This document shows, piece by piece, positions 46,655 through 55,664 of a stretch of 55,664 bases of DNA. Every line of letters starts with the position of its first letter. The first letter of the stretch is position 1. Under the pieces are notes generated by a model. It made no database searches and was not told the DNA's origin. It saw nothing but the letters and a program-made list of their open reading frames with translations. This DNA comes from Pseudomonadota bacterium (GTDB lineage Bacteria; Pseudomonadota; Gammaproteobacteria; Burkholderiales; Burkholderiaceae_C). Location: positions 1 to 55,664 of the forward strand of contig JAFEFZ010000077.1 of NCBI GenBank assembly GCA_018240325.1. Reading direction: 5' to 3'. The translations under genes were made by a program, and so were the position numbers.

Positions 46655-47179
46655 CTAGCCGGGCTTCGAAGGCGTGACGGCCGCGGGGATCTCGCGCGCC
46701 AGCCGCAGTTTGCGCCGCAGGGCGGTGGTGTCGCCCTTCGCGCCGGAGGCGGCCTGCGACCACGCGGCGATGGCCAGCGCCAGGTGCACGTCGCCCAGGT
46801 TCTCGAGCGCGGCGCGGTGCTGCGGATCGTTGCGCAGCGCGGCCTGCAACGCGCCCAGTGCCGCCTGGAGCCGGCCGTCGGCCGCATACAGCACCGCGAG
46901 GTTGTTGTACGGGTCGGACAGCTCCGGGAAATCCTCGGTCAGCGCGCGGAACACCTGCTCGGCCTCGGCGTTGCGCCCGCTCTGGGTCAGGATCACGCCC
47001 TTCAGGAAGCGCATGCGCGCGTCGCGCGGCTGATCGGCGATCGTGCGGTCGGCGAGTTCGAGCGCGGCCGCGGCGTCGCCGCTGCGCAGCAGCCGCTGGG
47101 CGTCGTCGTAGGCATCGGCCCGCGCCGCCGTGGCACACACCAGCAGCACGCACAGCAGGGCCAGGCGGGGCAGTCGCAT
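46655..47179 (-). CDS. Exported tetratricopeptide-repeat protein
   Basis: A 174-residue protein with a signal peptide (LALLCVLLVCATAARA, cleavage near residue 21) and about three TPR units, for example DAQRLLRSGDAAAALELADR, PYNNLAVLYAADGRLQAALG and ALENLGDVHLALA. TPR proteins serve as protein-binding scaffolds; the partner is unknown. It lies upstream of ppiA on the same strand and divergent from cysS. Confidence 0.9.
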   Translation of the reverse strand: MRLPRLALLCVLLVCATAARADAYDDAQRLLRSGDAAAALELADRTIADQPRDARMRFLKGVILTQSGRNAEAEQVFRALTEDFPELSDPYNNLAVLYAADGRLQAALGALQAALRNDPQHRAALENLGDVHLALAIAAWSQAASGAKGDTTALRRKLRLAREIPAAVTPSKPG

Positions 47180-47262
47180 CGACGGTTCGGGGAGGCTTGC
47201 CTGCGGTTCGACCGCCGGCCGAAGGGGCGCGCGGCGTAGGGTGGGCGTAAAGGGTACGCCGC

Positions 47263-47268
47263 TATACT
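47263..47268 (+). promoter_or_regulatory. -10 element of cysS
   Basis: TATACT, five of six bases of the TATAAT consensus, lies 78 bases before the cysS start and places transcription start near 47275. The -35 region is weak. Confidence 0.5.
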
Positions 47269-47280
47269 CGATTCGATTCT

Positions 47281-47305
47281 AGACGCGCGCTTGGCGTGCG
47301 CGTCT
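47281..47305 (+). promoter_or_regulatory. Hairpin in the cysS leader
   Basis: Ten-base arms AGACGCGCGC (47281-47290) and GTGCGCGTCT (47296-47305), with one mismatch and a five-base loop, form a strong stem close to the inferred 5' end of the cysS transcript. No T-box specifier or U tract was recognised, so it may protect the RNA or affect translation. Confidence 0.45.
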
Positions 47306-47345
47306 TCGCCCGGCAGCGCCGCGCCGGCGTTGCCCCACCTGCCCG

Positions 47346-48731
47346 ATGACGCTGCACGTCCACAACACGCTGACCCGGCGGCTGGAGCCTTTCGTCCCGA
47401 TCGAGCCCGGCCACGTGCGCATGTACGTGTGCGGCATCACGGTATACGACCTGTGCCACCTGGGCCACGCACGCATGATGCTGGCCTTCGACGTGGTCTA
47501 CCGCTGGCTGCTGGCGCTGGGCAATCGCGTCACCTACGTGCGCAACATCACCGACATCGACGACAAGATCATCGGCCGCGCGCTCGAGCGCGGCATTCCG
47601 ATCCGCGCGCTGACCGACGAGATGATCGCCGCGATGCACCGCGACCTCGGCGCGCTCGGGCTGCTGCGGCCGACGCACGAGCCGCGTGCCACCGACTACG
47701 TGCCGCAGATGCTGGCGCTGATCGACCGCCTCGAGGCGCGCGGGCTCGCCTATCGCGCCGAAGGCGGCGACGTCAACTTCGCGGTGCGCGCGTTCCCGAA
47801 CTACGGCCGGCTGTCGGGCAAGTCGCCCGACGAGCTGCGGGCCGGCGAGCGCGTGGCCGTGGCCGGCGGCAAGCGCGACCCGCTGGACTTCGTGCTGTGG
47901 AAGGCGGCCAAGGCCGACGAGCCTGCGGATGCGAAGTGGCCGAGCCGCTTCGGCCCCGGGCGCCCGGGCTGGCACATCGAGTGCTCGGCGATGAGCTGCG
48001 CGCTGCTGGGCGAGCCCTTCGACATCCACGGCGGCGGCCAGGACCTGCAGTTCCCGCACCACGAGAACGAGATTGCGCAGAGCGAGGGCGCGAGCGGCCG
48101 CCCCTTCGTCAACGTCTGGCTGCACAACGGCTTCCTCAACGTCGACGACGAGAAGATGTCGAAGTCGCTCGGCAACTTCTTCACCATCGCCGACGTGCTG
48201 CGCCATTGCGACGGCGAGTCGATCCGGCTGTTCATGTTGCGCACCCACTACCGCAGCCCCTTCAACTTCAGCGACACGCTGCTCGACGAGGCGCGCCAGG
48301 CGCTCAAGCGGCTCTATACCGCACTCGACGGCGTGGCGCCGGCCGCGGTCGACATCGACTGGGCGAGCGGGCCGGCGGCGCGCTTTCGCACCGCGATGAA
48401 CGACGACTTCAACACGCCGGCGGCGCTGGCGGTGCTGTTCGAGCTGGCCGGCGAATGCAACCGCACGCGCGACCCGGCCACGGCCGGCCTGCTGAAGGCG
48501 CTGGGCGGCGTGCTGGGCCTGCTGCAGCAGGCGCCGCGCGCCTGGCTGCAGGGCGGCCCGGCCGGCGATACCGGCTTCGACGAGGCGGCGATCCAGCGGC
48601 TGATCGGCGAGCGCGCCGCGGCCAAGCGCGCGCGCGACTTCGGCACTGCCGACCGCATCCGCGCCGAACTGGCCGCCCAGGGCATCGTGCTGCAGGACGG
48701 CGCCGGCGGCACCACCTGGGTGCGGGCCTGA
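47346..48731 (+). CDS. cysS: Cysteinyl-tRNA synthetase
   Basis: CysRS charges tRNA-Cys. The 461-residue class I enzyme has the HIGH-type motif in [13 protein letters not shown], the KMSKS motif in [12 protein letters not shown] near residue 270, and zinc ligands Cys29 (MYVCG), Cys in HIECSAMS and His in FPHHENE. The C-terminal domain ends with [21 protein letters not shown] -10 element and a leader hairpin lie upstream. Confidence 0.98.
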   Translation: MTLHVHNTLTRRLEPFVPIEPGHVRMYVCGITVYDLCHLGHARMMLAFDVVYRWLLALGNRVTYVRNITDIDDKIIGRALERGIPIRALTDEMIAAMHRDLGALGLLRPTHEPRATDYVPQMLALIDRLEARGLAYRAEGGDVNFAVRAFPNYGRLSGKSPDELRAGERVAVAGGKRDPLDFVLWKAAKADEPADAKWPSRFGPGRPGWHIECSAMSCALLGEPFDIHGGGQDLQFPHHENEIAQSEGASGRPFVNVWLHNGFLNVDDEKMSKSLGNFFTIADVLRHCDGESIRLFMLRTHYRSPFNFSDTLLDEARQALKRLYTALDGVAPAAVDIDWASGPAARFRTAMNDDFNTPAALAVLFELAGECNRTRDPATAGLLKALGGVLGLLQQAPRAWLQGGPAGDTGFDEAAIQRLIGERAAAKRARDFGTADRIRAELAAQGIVLQDGAGGTTWVRA

Positions 48732-48745
48732 ACCGGCTCTGATCG

Positions 48746-49396
48746 ATGGCCAAGTCCGCCGCCGGCATCACGCCCGACTACTGGGACGAGGCCTGCCGGC
48801 ATCTGTCCAAGCGCGACCGGGTGATGCGCAAGCTGATCCCGCGCTTCGGCAATGCCCGGCTCGCCAGCCGCGGCGACGCTTTCACGACGCTGGCGCGGTC
48901 GATCGTCGGCCAGCAGATCTCGGTCAAGGCAGCGCAGTCGGTGTGGGACCGCCTGGTCGCGCTGCTCGGCGCACCGTCGCAGCGCGTGGCGCCGGCGCAG
49001 CTGCAGGCGCGGGGGCTGATCGAGCTGCGCAGCGCCGGGCTGTCGCAGCGCAAGGCCGAATACCTGCTGGACCTGGCCGGCCACTTCGAATCGGGCGCGG
49101 TCCATCCGCGCCAATGGCAGCAGATGGCCGACGAGGCGATCATCGAAGAGCTGGTGGCGATCCGCGGCATCGGCCGCTGGACGGCCGAGATGTTCCTGAT
49201 CTTCCACCTGATGCGCCCCGACGTGCTGCCGCTGGACGACCTGGGGCTGGTCAAGGGCGTCAGCGAGAGCTACTTCAGCGGCGAGCCGGTGTCGCGCGCC
49301 GACCTGCGCGAGCTCGGCGACGCCTGGGCACCATACCGCTCGGTGGGTACCTGGTACATCTGGCGGAGCCTGGACCCGCTGCCGGTAGACTATTGA
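48746..49396 (+). CDS. DNA-3-methyladenine glycosylase II (AlkA-like)
   Basis: This 216-residue helix-hairpin-helix glycosylase removes alkylated bases from DNA. It has [20 protein letters not shown], the HhH motif [15 protein letters not shown] near residue 138, and the catalytic aspartate in [12 protein letters not shown] near 160. It lacks the N-terminal domain of Escherichia coli AlkA, as do most short bacterial forms. It follows cysS after 14 bases. Confidence 0.93.
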   Translation: MAKSAAGITPDYWDEACRHLSKRDRVMRKLIPRFGNARLASRGDAFTTLARSIVGQQISVKAAQSVWDRLVALLGAPSQRVAPAQLQARGLIELRSAGLSQRKAEYLLDLAGHFESGAVHPRQWQQMADEAIIEELVAIRGIGRWTAEMFLIFHLMRPDVLPLDDLGLVKGVSESYFSGEPVSRADLRELGDAWAPYRSVGTWYIWRSLDPLPVDY

Positions 49397-49421
49397 AGGC
49401 CCTTGCGGCCGGAACCGAACG

Positions 49422-50393
49422 ATGAGCAAACGCCATTTCCTCGAATTCGAGCAGCCGATCGCCGAACTCGATTCGAAGATCGAGGAGCTGCGCTACGTGC
49501 AGAACGAGTCGGCCGTCGACATCTCGGAAGAGATCGACCGGCTCACGCGCAAGAGCCTGCAGCTGACCCGGGACATCTACGCGAACCTGAGCCCCTGGCA
49601 GGTCACGCAGATCGCGCGCCACCCGCAGCGGCCCTACACGCTCGACTACGTCGGCGAGATCTTCACCGACTTCCAGGAGCTGCACGGCGACCGCGTGTAT
49701 GCCGACGACCAGTCGATCGTCGGCGGGCTGGCGCGCTTCAACGGCCTGGCCTGCATGGTCCTCGGCCACCAGAAGGGGCGCGACACGAAGGAGCGCGCGC
49801 TGCGCAACTTCGGCATGAGCCGTCCGGAGGGCTACCGCAAGGCACTGCGGCTGATGAAGCTGGCCGAGAAGTTCGGCCTGCCGGTGTTCACCTTCGTCGA
49901 CACGCCGGGCGCCTACCCCGGCATCGGCGCCGAAGAGCGCGGCCAGTCCGAGGCGATCGGCCGCAACATCTTCGAGATGGCGCAGCTGCAGGTGCCGATC
50001 ATCGCCACGATCATCGGCGAGGGCGGCTCCGGCGGCGCGCTGGCGATCAGCGTCGCCGACCAGGTGCTGATGCTGCAGTTCGCGGTCTATTCGGTGATCT
50101 CGCCCGAAGGCTGCGCGTCGATCCTGTGGAAGACCTCGGAGCGCGCGGCCGACGCCGCCGAGGCGCTGGGCATCACCGCGCACCGGCTCAAGGCGCTGGG
50201 CGTGATCGACAAGATCGTCAGCGAGCCGGTCGGCGGTGCGCACCGCGATCCGCGCCAGATGGCGGTCGCGCTGAAGCGCGCGCTCAACGATGCGCTGCGC
50301 CAGGTGGCCGACCTCAAGCCGGCGGCCTTGCTGGCGCGCCGTTACGAACGGCTGCAGTCCTACGGGCGCTTCAACGACACCAAGGGCGGGTGA
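49422..50393 (+). CDS. accA: Acetyl-CoA carboxylase carboxyltransferase subunit alpha
   Basis: AccA is half of the carboxyltransferase that makes malonyl-CoA for fatty acid synthesis. The 323-residue protein starts [20 protein letters not shown] and has the crotonase-type core with [38 protein letters not shown] and [12 protein letters not shown]. Length and order match the family. Its stop overlaps the tilS GTG start. Confidence 0.98.
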   Translation: MSKRHFLEFEQPIAELDSKIEELRYVQNESAVDISEEIDRLTRKSLQLTRDIYANLSPWQVTQIARHPQRPYTLDYVGEIFTDFQELHGDRVYADDQSIVGGLARFNGLACMVLGHQKGRDTKERALRNFGMSRPEGYRKALRLMKLAEKFGLPVFTFVDTPGAYPGIGAEERGQSEAIGRNIFEMAQLQVPIIATIIGEGGSGGALAISVADQVLMLQFAVYSVISPEGCASILWKTSERAADAAEALGITAHRLKALGVIDKIVSEPVGGAHRDPRQMAVALKRALNDALRQVADLKPAALLARRYERLQSYGRFNDTKGG

Positions 50394-51841
50394 CCGCAGC
50401 ATCGGCTGAGCGCGCTGCACGCGCGCGGCTGCGGCGCGCTGCCGCCGCTTCGACAAGTGCCGCCGCTTCGACAAGTGCCGATGCCCGGCGGCTGCCTGAC
50501 GGCAGCGGTGCACCGGCCGGGGCAGGGCGGCGATGCGTCGCGGTGGCCGTCAGCGGCGGGCGCGACTCCACCGCGCTGTGGCACGCCGTGGCCCGGCTGG
50601 CGCGGTCGGTGGGCTCGCTCGACGTGGTGGGCCTGCATGTGCACCACGGCCTGCAGGCGCAGGCCGACGACTGGGTGCGGCACCTGCGGGCGCAGGCCCG
50701 GCGCTGGGCCGCCGCCGGGCTGCCGGTGACGCTGCGCTGGCATCGGCTGGATGGCCGGCCGCAACGCGGCCAGAGCGTGGAGGCCTGGGCGCGGCGCGGG
50801 CGCTATGCGGCGCTGGCCTCGATGGCGCGGGCGGCTGGGGCTGATCTGGTGCTGCTGGCGCACCACCGGCGCGACCAGGCCGAGACGGTGCTGCTGCAGC
50901 TGCTGCGCGGCGGCGGGCCGGCTGCGCTGGCGGCGATGCCGCGGATGGCCTGGCGCGGCGGCCTGTGCTGGGCGCGGCCCTGGCTCGACCAGCCGCGCGA
51001 GGCGATCGACGCCTATGTGCGGCGCCACCGGCTGCGGCCGGTCGACGACCCCAGCAACGCCGATCCGCGCTGGGCGCGCAATGCGCTGCGCCTTCAGGTT
51101 TGGCCGGCACTCGACACGGCTTTCACCGGCGCCGAGCCGGCGCTGGCCGGCGCCGCCGCACGTGCGCAGGAGGCAGCCGCCTGCCTGGCCGAGCTGGCCG
51201 ACGCCGACCTGCAAGGCTGCCGCGGCGGCGATGCGGCGCTGGACGTTGCCGCCTGGGCGCTGCTGTCGCCGGCGCGGCGCGGCAACAGCCTGCGCCGGTG
51301 GTTGATCGAGGCGGCCGGCGCCGCACCCGACACGCTGGTGCGCCGCCTGCTCGCCGAGCTGCCGCACGCACGCGTTGGGCGCTGGCCAGCGCCCAGCGGC
51401 GAACTGCGGCTGCACCGCGGCCGGCTGCGCCACGCGGCCGCCGCGGAAGCTGCGCAAGTTGCGATTGCGGTGCCGGCGGTGCTCGCGCTCGACCTGAGCC
51501 GCTGCGGGCACCATGCCGTGCCCGCGTGGGGCGGCAGCTTCGTGGTGCGCCGGGCTGCCGACGGCGGCGTGCCGGCGGCGCTGCTGCGCGGCTGCGTGCT
51601 GCGGCCGCGCCGCGGCGGCGAGCAGTTCCAGCGCACGCTGAACACGCCGCCGCGCAGCCTCAAGAAGCAATTCCAGGCCGCGGGCCTGGCGGCCTGGGAG
51701 CGGAACGGCCCGCTCGTCTACGTTGGCGATGCGCTGCTGTTCGTGCCTGGGCTGGGCATCGACGCGCGCCATCGGGCCGGCGGCAGCAAGTCGGCGTTGC
51801 GCAGCCTGCACTGGTTGCCGGCCGATGGGTGCAAACCCTGA
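50390..51841 (+). CDS. tilS: tRNA(Ile)-lysidine synthetase
   Basis: TilS puts lysidine on C34 of tRNA-Ile(CAU) so that it reads AUA. The 483-residue protein has the PP-loop [12 protein letters not shown] near residue 56, the [19 protein letters not shown] motif, and a C-terminal substrate-binding domain with [11 protein letters not shown] and [10 protein letters not shown]. The start is GTG at 50390 (GTGA overlap with accA). The N-terminus carries a low-complexity [12 protein letters not shown] stretch from an 18-base duplication at 50441-50476; an alternative later start is possible but would be uncoupled. Confidence 0.95.
   Translation: MTAASAERAARARLRRAAAASTSAAASTSADARRLPDGSGAPAGAGRRCVAVAVSGGRDSTALWHAVARLARSVGSLDVVGLHVHHGLQAQADDWVRHLRAQARRWAAAGLPVTLRWHRLDGRPQRGQSVEAWARRGRYAALASMARAAGADLVLLAHHRRDQAETVLLQLLRGGGPAALAAMPRMAWRGGLCWARPWLDQPREAIDAYVRRHRLRPVDDPSNADPRWARNALRLQVWPALDTAFTGAEPALAGAAARAQEAAACLAELADADLQGCRGGDAALDVAAWALLSPARRGNSLRRWLIEAAGAAPDTLVRRLLAELPHARVGRWPAPSGELRLHRGRLRHAAAAEAAQVAIAVPAVLALDLSRCGHHAVPAWGGSFVVRRAADGGVPAALLRGCVLRPRRGGEQFQRTLNTPPRSLKKQFQAAGLAAWERNGPLVYVGDALLFVPGLGIDARHRAGGSKSALRSLHWLPADGCKP
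50441..50476. repeat. 18-base direct duplication in the tilS 5' end
   Basis: Two identical 18-base units (50441-50458 and 50459-50476) encode AAASTS twice in the non-conserved N-terminus of TilS. It keeps frame and lies before the PP-loop, so it is probably neutral. Confidence 0.7.
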
Positions 51842-51861
51842 GCGGCGCGATGCCGGCCGGA

Positions 51862-51867
51862 TAGAAT
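51862..51867 (+). promoter_or_regulatory. Probable -10 element of lysC
   Basis: TAGAAT lies 79 bases before the lysC start and just after the tilS stop, in GGATAGAATCCC. It resembles the -10 elements seen before clpS and the tRNA gene in this window. The -35 is not evident. Confidence 0.4.
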
Positions 51868-51945
51868 CCCGCCCCTTGCGCGCGGCGGCGCGCGACCGTA
51901 TCGCGGCCGCGCCGCGCTGCACGACCGCACAACGACTGGCACAGC

Positions 51946-53220
51946 ATGGGATTGATCGTTCACAAGTACGGCGGCACGTCGATGGGCTCCACCGAGCGCA
52001 TCCGCAACGTCGCCCGGCGGGTCGCCAAATGGGCACGAGCCGGCCATCGGATGGTGGTGGTGCCGTCGGCGATGAGCGGCGAGACCAACCGCCTGCTGGC
52101 GCTGGCCAAGGAGCTGTCGCCGGCCAGGGTCGACGCCGCGTCGATGCGCGAGCTCGACCAGATCGCCGCCACCGGCGAACAGGTGTCGGTCGGCCTGCTG
52201 GCGCTGGCGCTGCAGGCCGAGGGCGTGCCGGCGGTCAGCTACACCGGCTGGCAGGTGCCGGTGGCCACCGATTCCGCGCATACCAAGGCGCGCATCGAGT
52301 CGATCGACGACCGGCGGGTGCGCGCCGACCTGGACGCGGGCCGGGTGGTGATCATCACCGGCTTCCAGGGGATCGACGGCCGCGGCAACGTGACCACGCT
52401 GGGGCGCGGCGGCTCCGACACCTCGGCGGTGGCGGTGGCGGCGGCGCTGAAGGCCGACGAATGCCTGATCTACACCGACGTGGACGGCGTCTACACGACC
52501 GACCCGCGCATCGTGCCCGAAGCGCGCCGCCTGCACGCGGTGAGCTTCGAGGAGATGCTGGAGATGGCCAGCCTCGGCTCCAAGGTGCTGCAGATCCGTT
52601 CGGTGGAGTTCGCCGGCAAGTACCACGTGCCCATGCGCGTGCTGTCCAGTTTCACCGACTGGGACATCCCGCTCGACGAAGAGGCCCGCTCGGGCACGCT
52701 GATCACCCTCGAGGAAGACGAAAAGATGGAACAAGCCGTCGTGTCCGGCATCGCCTTTTCCCGCGACGAAGCCAAGATCACCGTCATCGGCGTGCCCGAC
52801 AAGCCGGGCATCGCGTCGCAGATCCTGGGCGCGGTGGCCGACGCCAACATCGACGTCGACGTGATCGTGCAGAACGTGTCGCACGGCGGGCGCACCGACA
52901 TCTCGTTCACCGTCGGCCGCAACGACTATGCGCGCGCGCTGGACCTGATCAACGCGGGGGTGCTCGGCGCCGCCGGCGGCAGCGAAGTCAGCGGCGACCC
53001 GAAGATCTGCAAGGTCTCGATCGTCGGCATCGGCATGCGCAGCCACGTCGGCGTGGCCGCGAAGATGTTCCGCACGCTGGCGCAGGAGGGCATCAACATC
53101 CAGATGGTGACCACCAGCGAGATCAAGACCAGCGTGGTGATCGACGAGAAGTACATGGAGCTGGCGGTGCGTGCATTGCACCGCGCCTTCGACCTCGAGC
53201 AGCCGCCGGCTGCCGCTTGA
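51946..53220 (+). CDS. lysC: Aspartate kinase
   Basis: Aspartate kinase makes aspartyl phosphate, the first step to lysine, threonine, methionine and diaminopimelate. The 424-residue protein has the kinase motif IVHKYGGTSMGS at the start, GRGGSDTSAVAVAAAL, and ECLIYTDVDGVYTTDPR. Two C-terminal ACT domains (from about residue 265 and 345) would bind feedback inhibitors such as lysine and threonine. Internal ATG codons before the ACT part might allow a beta subunit, as in other bacteria, but no strong ribosome site was checked out. Confidence 0.97.
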   Translation: MGLIVHKYGGTSMGSTERIRNVARRVAKWARAGHRMVVVPSAMSGETNRLLALAKELSPARVDAASMRELDQIAATGEQVSVGLLALALQAEGVPAVSYTGWQVPVATDSAHTKARIESIDDRRVRADLDAGRVVIITGFQGIDGRGNVTTLGRGGSDTSAVAVAAALKADECLIYTDVDGVYTTDPRIVPEARRLHAVSFEEMLEMASLGSKVLQIRSVEFAGKYHVPMRVLSSFTDWDIPLDEEARSGTLITLEEDEKMEQAVVSGIAFSRDEAKITVIGVPDKPGIASQILGAVADANIDVDVIVQNVSHGGRTDISFTVGRNDYARALDLINAGVLGAAGGSEVSGDPKICKVSIVGIGMRSHVGVAAKMFRTLAQEGINIQMVTTSEIKTSVVIDEKYMELAVRALHRAFDLEQPPAAA

Positions 53221-53236
53221 GCCTGCAGGCAGCGGC

Positions 53237-53242
53237 TAGAAT
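53237..53242 (+). promoter_or_regulatory. Probable -10 element of the tRNA-Ser gene
   Basis: TAGAAT lies 16 bases before the mature tRNA 5' end, within the short gap after lysC. The -35 would overlap the lysC stop region and is weak. Confidence 0.4.
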
Positions 53243-53257
53243 GGCGGCTCCTTCCGC

Positions 53258-53350
53258 GGAGCTGTGACCGAGAGGCCGAAGGTGCTCCCCTGCTAAGGGA
53301 GTATGCGGGCAAAACCTGCATCGAGGGTTCGAATCCCTCCGGCTCCGCCA
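53258..53350 (+). tRNA. tRNA-Ser (anticodon GCU)
   Basis: A class II tRNA of 93 bases including encoded CCA. The acceptor arms GGAGCTG and CGGCTCC pair with one G-U. The anticodon stem CTCCC/GGGAG encloses the loop CTGCTAA, giving anticodon GCT at 53292-53294, which reads AGC and AGU. A long variable arm follows (TATGCGGGCAAAACCTGCAT), then the T arm GAGGG-TTCGAAT-CCCTC, discriminator G and CCA. No integrase or duplicated 3' end was seen next to it. Confidence 0.97.
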
Positions 53351-53484
53351 CCCTGTCCGACCGCAGCGGCAGCGGCATCACCCGGCGCACCGCATGCAGA
53401 CTGTCCGGCGTCAGTCCCCGGCCGCGCAGACTCCGTGATAATCACCAGTTGTGCGGCGCGTTGCCGCGTTTTCCGGAGGGCAGG

Positions 53485-54669
53485 ATGAGCAAGCGTGATG
53501 TGGTGGTGCTGAGTGCAGTGCGCTCGGCGATCGGTGGCTTCGGCGGTTCGCTCGCCGACATCGAGCCGGCGGAACTCGCCGGGCAGGTGATGAAGGAATC
53601 GGTGAAGCGCTCGGGCGTCGATCCGAAGTCGATCAACTACGTCACGGTCGGCAACTGCATCCCGACCGAGAGCCGCTATCCGTACGTGGCGCGGGTGGCG
53701 TCGATCCAGGCGGGCCTGCCGATGGATTCGGTGGCGATGGCGGTCAACCGCCTGTGCTCGTCGGGCCTGCAGGGCATCGTCACGACGGCGCAGAACATCC
53801 TGCTCGACGACTGCGACTACGGCATCGGCGGCGGCGTCGAGGTGATGAGCCGCGGCGCCTACCTGAGCACGCAGCTGCGCAGCGGCGCGCGCATGGGCGA
53901 CTCCAAGATGATCGACTCGATGGTCGCCGCGCTGACCGACCCCTTCGGTGTCGGCCACATGGGCATCACCGCCGAGAACCTGGCGGCCAAGTGGGGCATC
54001 AGCCGCGAGGAGCAGGACGCCTTGGCGGTCGAATCGCACCGGCGCGCCGCCGCGGCCATCGCCGAAGGCCGCTTCAAGTCGCAGATCGTGCCGATCGTCA
54101 AGCAGACGAGGAAGGGCGAAGTCAGCTTCGACACCGACGAGCACGTGAAGCCCGGCACCACGCTCGAATCGCTGGCGAAGATGAAGCCGGCGTTCAAGAA
54201 GGACGGCACCGTCACGGCCGGCAACGCGTCGGGCATCAATGACGGCGCCGCTTTCCTGGTGCTGGGCGACGCGACGCGCGCGGCCGCCGACGGCCACAAG
54301 GCGATCGCACGACTGGTGTCCTATGCAGTGGCCGGCGTCCCCAACGACGTCATGGGCGAGGGCCCGATCCCGGCGACGAAGCTGGCGCTGAAGAAGGGTG
54401 GCCTGAAGCTCGACCAGATGGACGTGATCGAGAGCAACGAAGCCTTCGCCTCGCAGGCGATCGCGGTGGCACGCGGCCTCGAACTCGACATGAAGAAGAC
54501 CAACCCGAACGGCGGCGCGATCGGCCTGGGCCACCCGATCGGCTGCTCGGGCGCTTTCATCACGGTCAAGGCGCTGTACGAACTGCAGCGCACCGGCGGC
54601 CGCTATGCGCTGGTGACCATGTGCATCGGCGGCGGCCAGGGCATCGCGGCGGTCTTCGAGCGCATCTGA
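53485..54669 (+). CDS. Acetyl-CoA acetyltransferase (thiolase)
   Basis: This 394-residue thiolase condenses or cleaves acyl-CoAs, most likely acetyl-CoA to acetoacetyl-CoA as in polyhydroxybutyrate synthesis, or in beta-oxidation. Active-site Cys91 is in VNRLCSSGLQGI, the His in GLGHPIGCSGA near residue 350 and the second Cys in TMCIGGGQG near 380. It has the phrase NEAFASQAIAVAR. The ATG at 53485 follows GGAGGGCAGG. GATAAT at 53437-53442 is a likely -10. A BktB-type substrate range cannot be excluded. It is followed by an intrinsic terminator. Confidence 0.95.
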   Translation: MSKRDVVVLSAVRSAIGGFGGSLADIEPAELAGQVMKESVKRSGVDPKSINYVTVGNCIPTESRYPYVARVASIQAGLPMDSVAMAVNRLCSSGLQGIVTTAQNILLDDCDYGIGGGVEVMSRGAYLSTQLRSGARMGDSKMIDSMVAALTDPFGVGHMGITAENLAAKWGISREEQDALAVESHRRAAAAIAEGRFKSQIVPIVKQTRKGEVSFDTDEHVKPGTTLESLAKMKPAFKKDGTVTAGNASGINDGAAFLVLGDATRAAADGHKAIARLVSYAVAGVPNDVMGEGPIPATKLALKKGGLKLDQMDVIESNEAFASQAIAVARGLELDMKKTNPNGGAIGLGHPIGCSGAFITVKALYELQRTGGRYALVTMCIGGGQGIAAVFERI

Positions 54670-54708
54670 GTCATCGCGCGAGGCCTCGGCCTCGCAGCCG
54701 ACACGATA

Positions 54709-54731
54709 CGGGCCCCTCGGGGCCCGTTTTT
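54709..54731 (+). terminator. Intrinsic terminator after the thiolase gene
   Basis: CGGGCCC-CTCG-GGGCCCG (54709-54726) forms a seven-base-pair G/C stem with a four-base loop, directly followed by TTTTT. This is the clearest Rho-independent terminator in the window. Confidence 0.9.
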
Positions 54732-54797
54732 CATCGTGCGTGGCACGGCCGGCAGCCGACCCGTCGGCGCCCCGGCGCCTGGGTCTTGATGCCGGCG

Positions 54798-55664
54798 TCA
54801 CCGGATGCGCGAAGCACCCGCATGCGGTGTCGGGCCGGGAGCGACGCGATCGTCGTCCGCGCTGACCGGCGCGGCTCGAACCCTCGCACGCCTGCGCCGG
54901 CGCGTGTCGATCGGGCGGCGAACGTCCGCCGGCCCCGGCAGCGCACCAGCAGGCGCATCAGCGGACGCACGACCGGCCTCGAGGCGCGCGCGCCACTGCG
55001 CCGGCGTGCAGCCGGTCCAGCGCCGGAACGCGCGCCAGAACACCGCCGGTTCGGCATAGCCCAGCGCCTGGCCGATGCCGGCCAGCGCCAGCTCGGTCTG
55101 GGCCATGGCCTGCAACGCGGCATCGCGCCGCGCCGCGTCGAGCAGCGCGTTGAAGCTCAGTTTCTGAGCCCGCAAGCGCCGCGCCAGCGTGCGTTCGCTC
55201 AGGCCCAGAGCCTGAGCGGCTTCGGCGCGCGTGGGCACACGCGCTTGCAGCGAGGCGGTGATCCAGGCACGCAGCTCCTGCGCCAGCGTGCCGCCTTCGC
55301 GCAGCACGGCCAGGCGCTGCGCCGCATGCCGGTGGTGCAGCCGCGCCAGCTGCGCGTCGGCCTGCGGCAGCGGCGCGTCGAGCACGGCGTTGTCCAGCAG
55401 CACGCCGCTGAAGGCCTGATCGAAAGCCACCGGGCAGCCGAAAGCGTCGCGGTAGCCTGGGTTGGGGCCGATGCGGGGCTGGCTGAACTGGACCTGCCGC
55501 GGTCGCAGCGGCTGGCCGGTGATCCAGCGCGAGAACGCTACCACCGCGGCCAGCACCGCCTCGATCTGGTGCGGGCTGAACGCCAGCTCGCCCTGGCGCG
55601 GGTGGTAGACCACCCAGCTCGCTTCGGTGCCCGCGATGACCTGGAAGCGCCCGCCGTCGCTGAT
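54798..55664 (-). CDS. AraC-family transcription regulator, C-terminal part
   Basis: The frame runs off the right edge, so the N-terminus is missing; 288 residues are visible. The effector-domain end (GELAFSPHQIEAVLAAVVAF, QPRIGPNPGYRDAFGCPVAF) resembles AraC regulators of the OruR/arabinose-binding-like type. The two-HTH DNA-binding domain follows: LGLSERTLARRLRAQKLSFN and LALAGIGQALGYAEPAVFWRAFRRWTG is split across the second helix pair. A long Arg/Ala-rich tail after WRARLEAG is unusual in length. Ligand unknown. Confidence 0.93.
   Translation of the reverse strand: MSDGGRFQVIAGTEASWVVYHPRQGELAFSPHQIEAVLAAVVAFSRWITGQPLRPRQVQFSQPRIGPNPGYRDAFGCPVAFDQAFSGVLLDNAVLDAPLPQADAQLARLHHRHAAQRLAVLREGGTLAQELRAWITASLQARVPTRAEAAQALGLSERTLARRLRAQKLSFNALLDAARRDAALQAMAQTELALAGIGQALGYAEPAVFWRAFRRWTGCTPAQWRARLEAGRASADAPAGALPGPADVRRPIDTRRRRRARVRAAPVSADDDRVAPGPTPHAGASRIR

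Noticed and set aside
53258-53350. tRNA-Ser as an integration site of a mobile element
   Set aside because: No integrase, no duplicated tRNA 3' end and core genes on both sides.

Overview
The window is GC-rich chromosomal DNA with dense coding, very short intergenic gaps and several GTG or TTG starts. Gene content and order (exbB-exbD-lpxK-Trm112-kdsB-adk; ccoI-ccoS-ccoNOQP-ccoG; gltIJKL; clpS-clpA; cysS-alkA-like-accA-tilS; lysC-tRNA-Ser) point to a betaproteobacterium of the order Burkholderiales, probably a Rubrivivax/Leptothrix-type genus. That placement is inferred from synteny and protein character, not from a database search.

Layout. 1-2172: 3' part of a TonB-dependent receptor gene. 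2173-3796: a small accessory patch with a Phd/PIN toxin-antitoxin pair and the frameshifted remains of a DUF4258 gene. 3797-8458 (minus): SDR dehydrogenase, adk, kdsB, Trm112-like, lpxK, exbD, exbB. 8818-11444: xseA, sodB, DUF192. 11519-20066: a complete cbb3 oxidase locus (copper ATPase ccoI, ccoS, ccoNOQP, ccoG, FixH-like, two further membrane proteins). 20207-23348: glutamate/aspartate ABC transporter gltIJKL. 23470-25740: fnr (minus) divergent from hemN, with an FNR-type box between them. 25733-27184 (minus): methyltransferase, DUF1810 protein, ArsR-family repressor.

27378-34975 is the most interesting block. An ArsR regulator faces an efflux/oxidation gene set: RND adaptor, RND pump, DUF2892 membrane protein, TolC-type channel, sulfide:quinone oxidoreductase and an AhpD-like CxxC protein. 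A sigma70-like promoter coincides with an inverted repeat just upstream of the adaptor gene. The arrangement suggests a sulfide- or reactive-sulfur-responsive efflux and detoxification system; the function is inference.

34993-41000: a single-domain carbamoyltransferase-like protein, a second CRP/FNR regulator without the N-terminal cysteine cluster, a hybrid histidine kinase with its response regulator, a universal stress protein and an HTH protein with a basic tail. FNR-type boxes lie between the first two and upstream of the stress protein. 41074-43724: clpS-clpA, followed by a 31-bp tandem repeat. 43901-47179 (minus): mtfA, lpxH, two cyclophilins, a TPR protein. 47346-53220: cysS, AlkA-like glycosylase, accA, tilS, lysC. 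Then come tRNA-Ser(GCU), a thiolase with a clear intrinsic terminator, and the C-terminal part of an AraC-type regulator that runs off the window.

The recurring theme is low-oxygen respiration and redox control: cbb3 oxidase, FNR, anaerobic haem synthesis, SQR, a second FNR-like regulator and a stress protein behind an FNR-like site.
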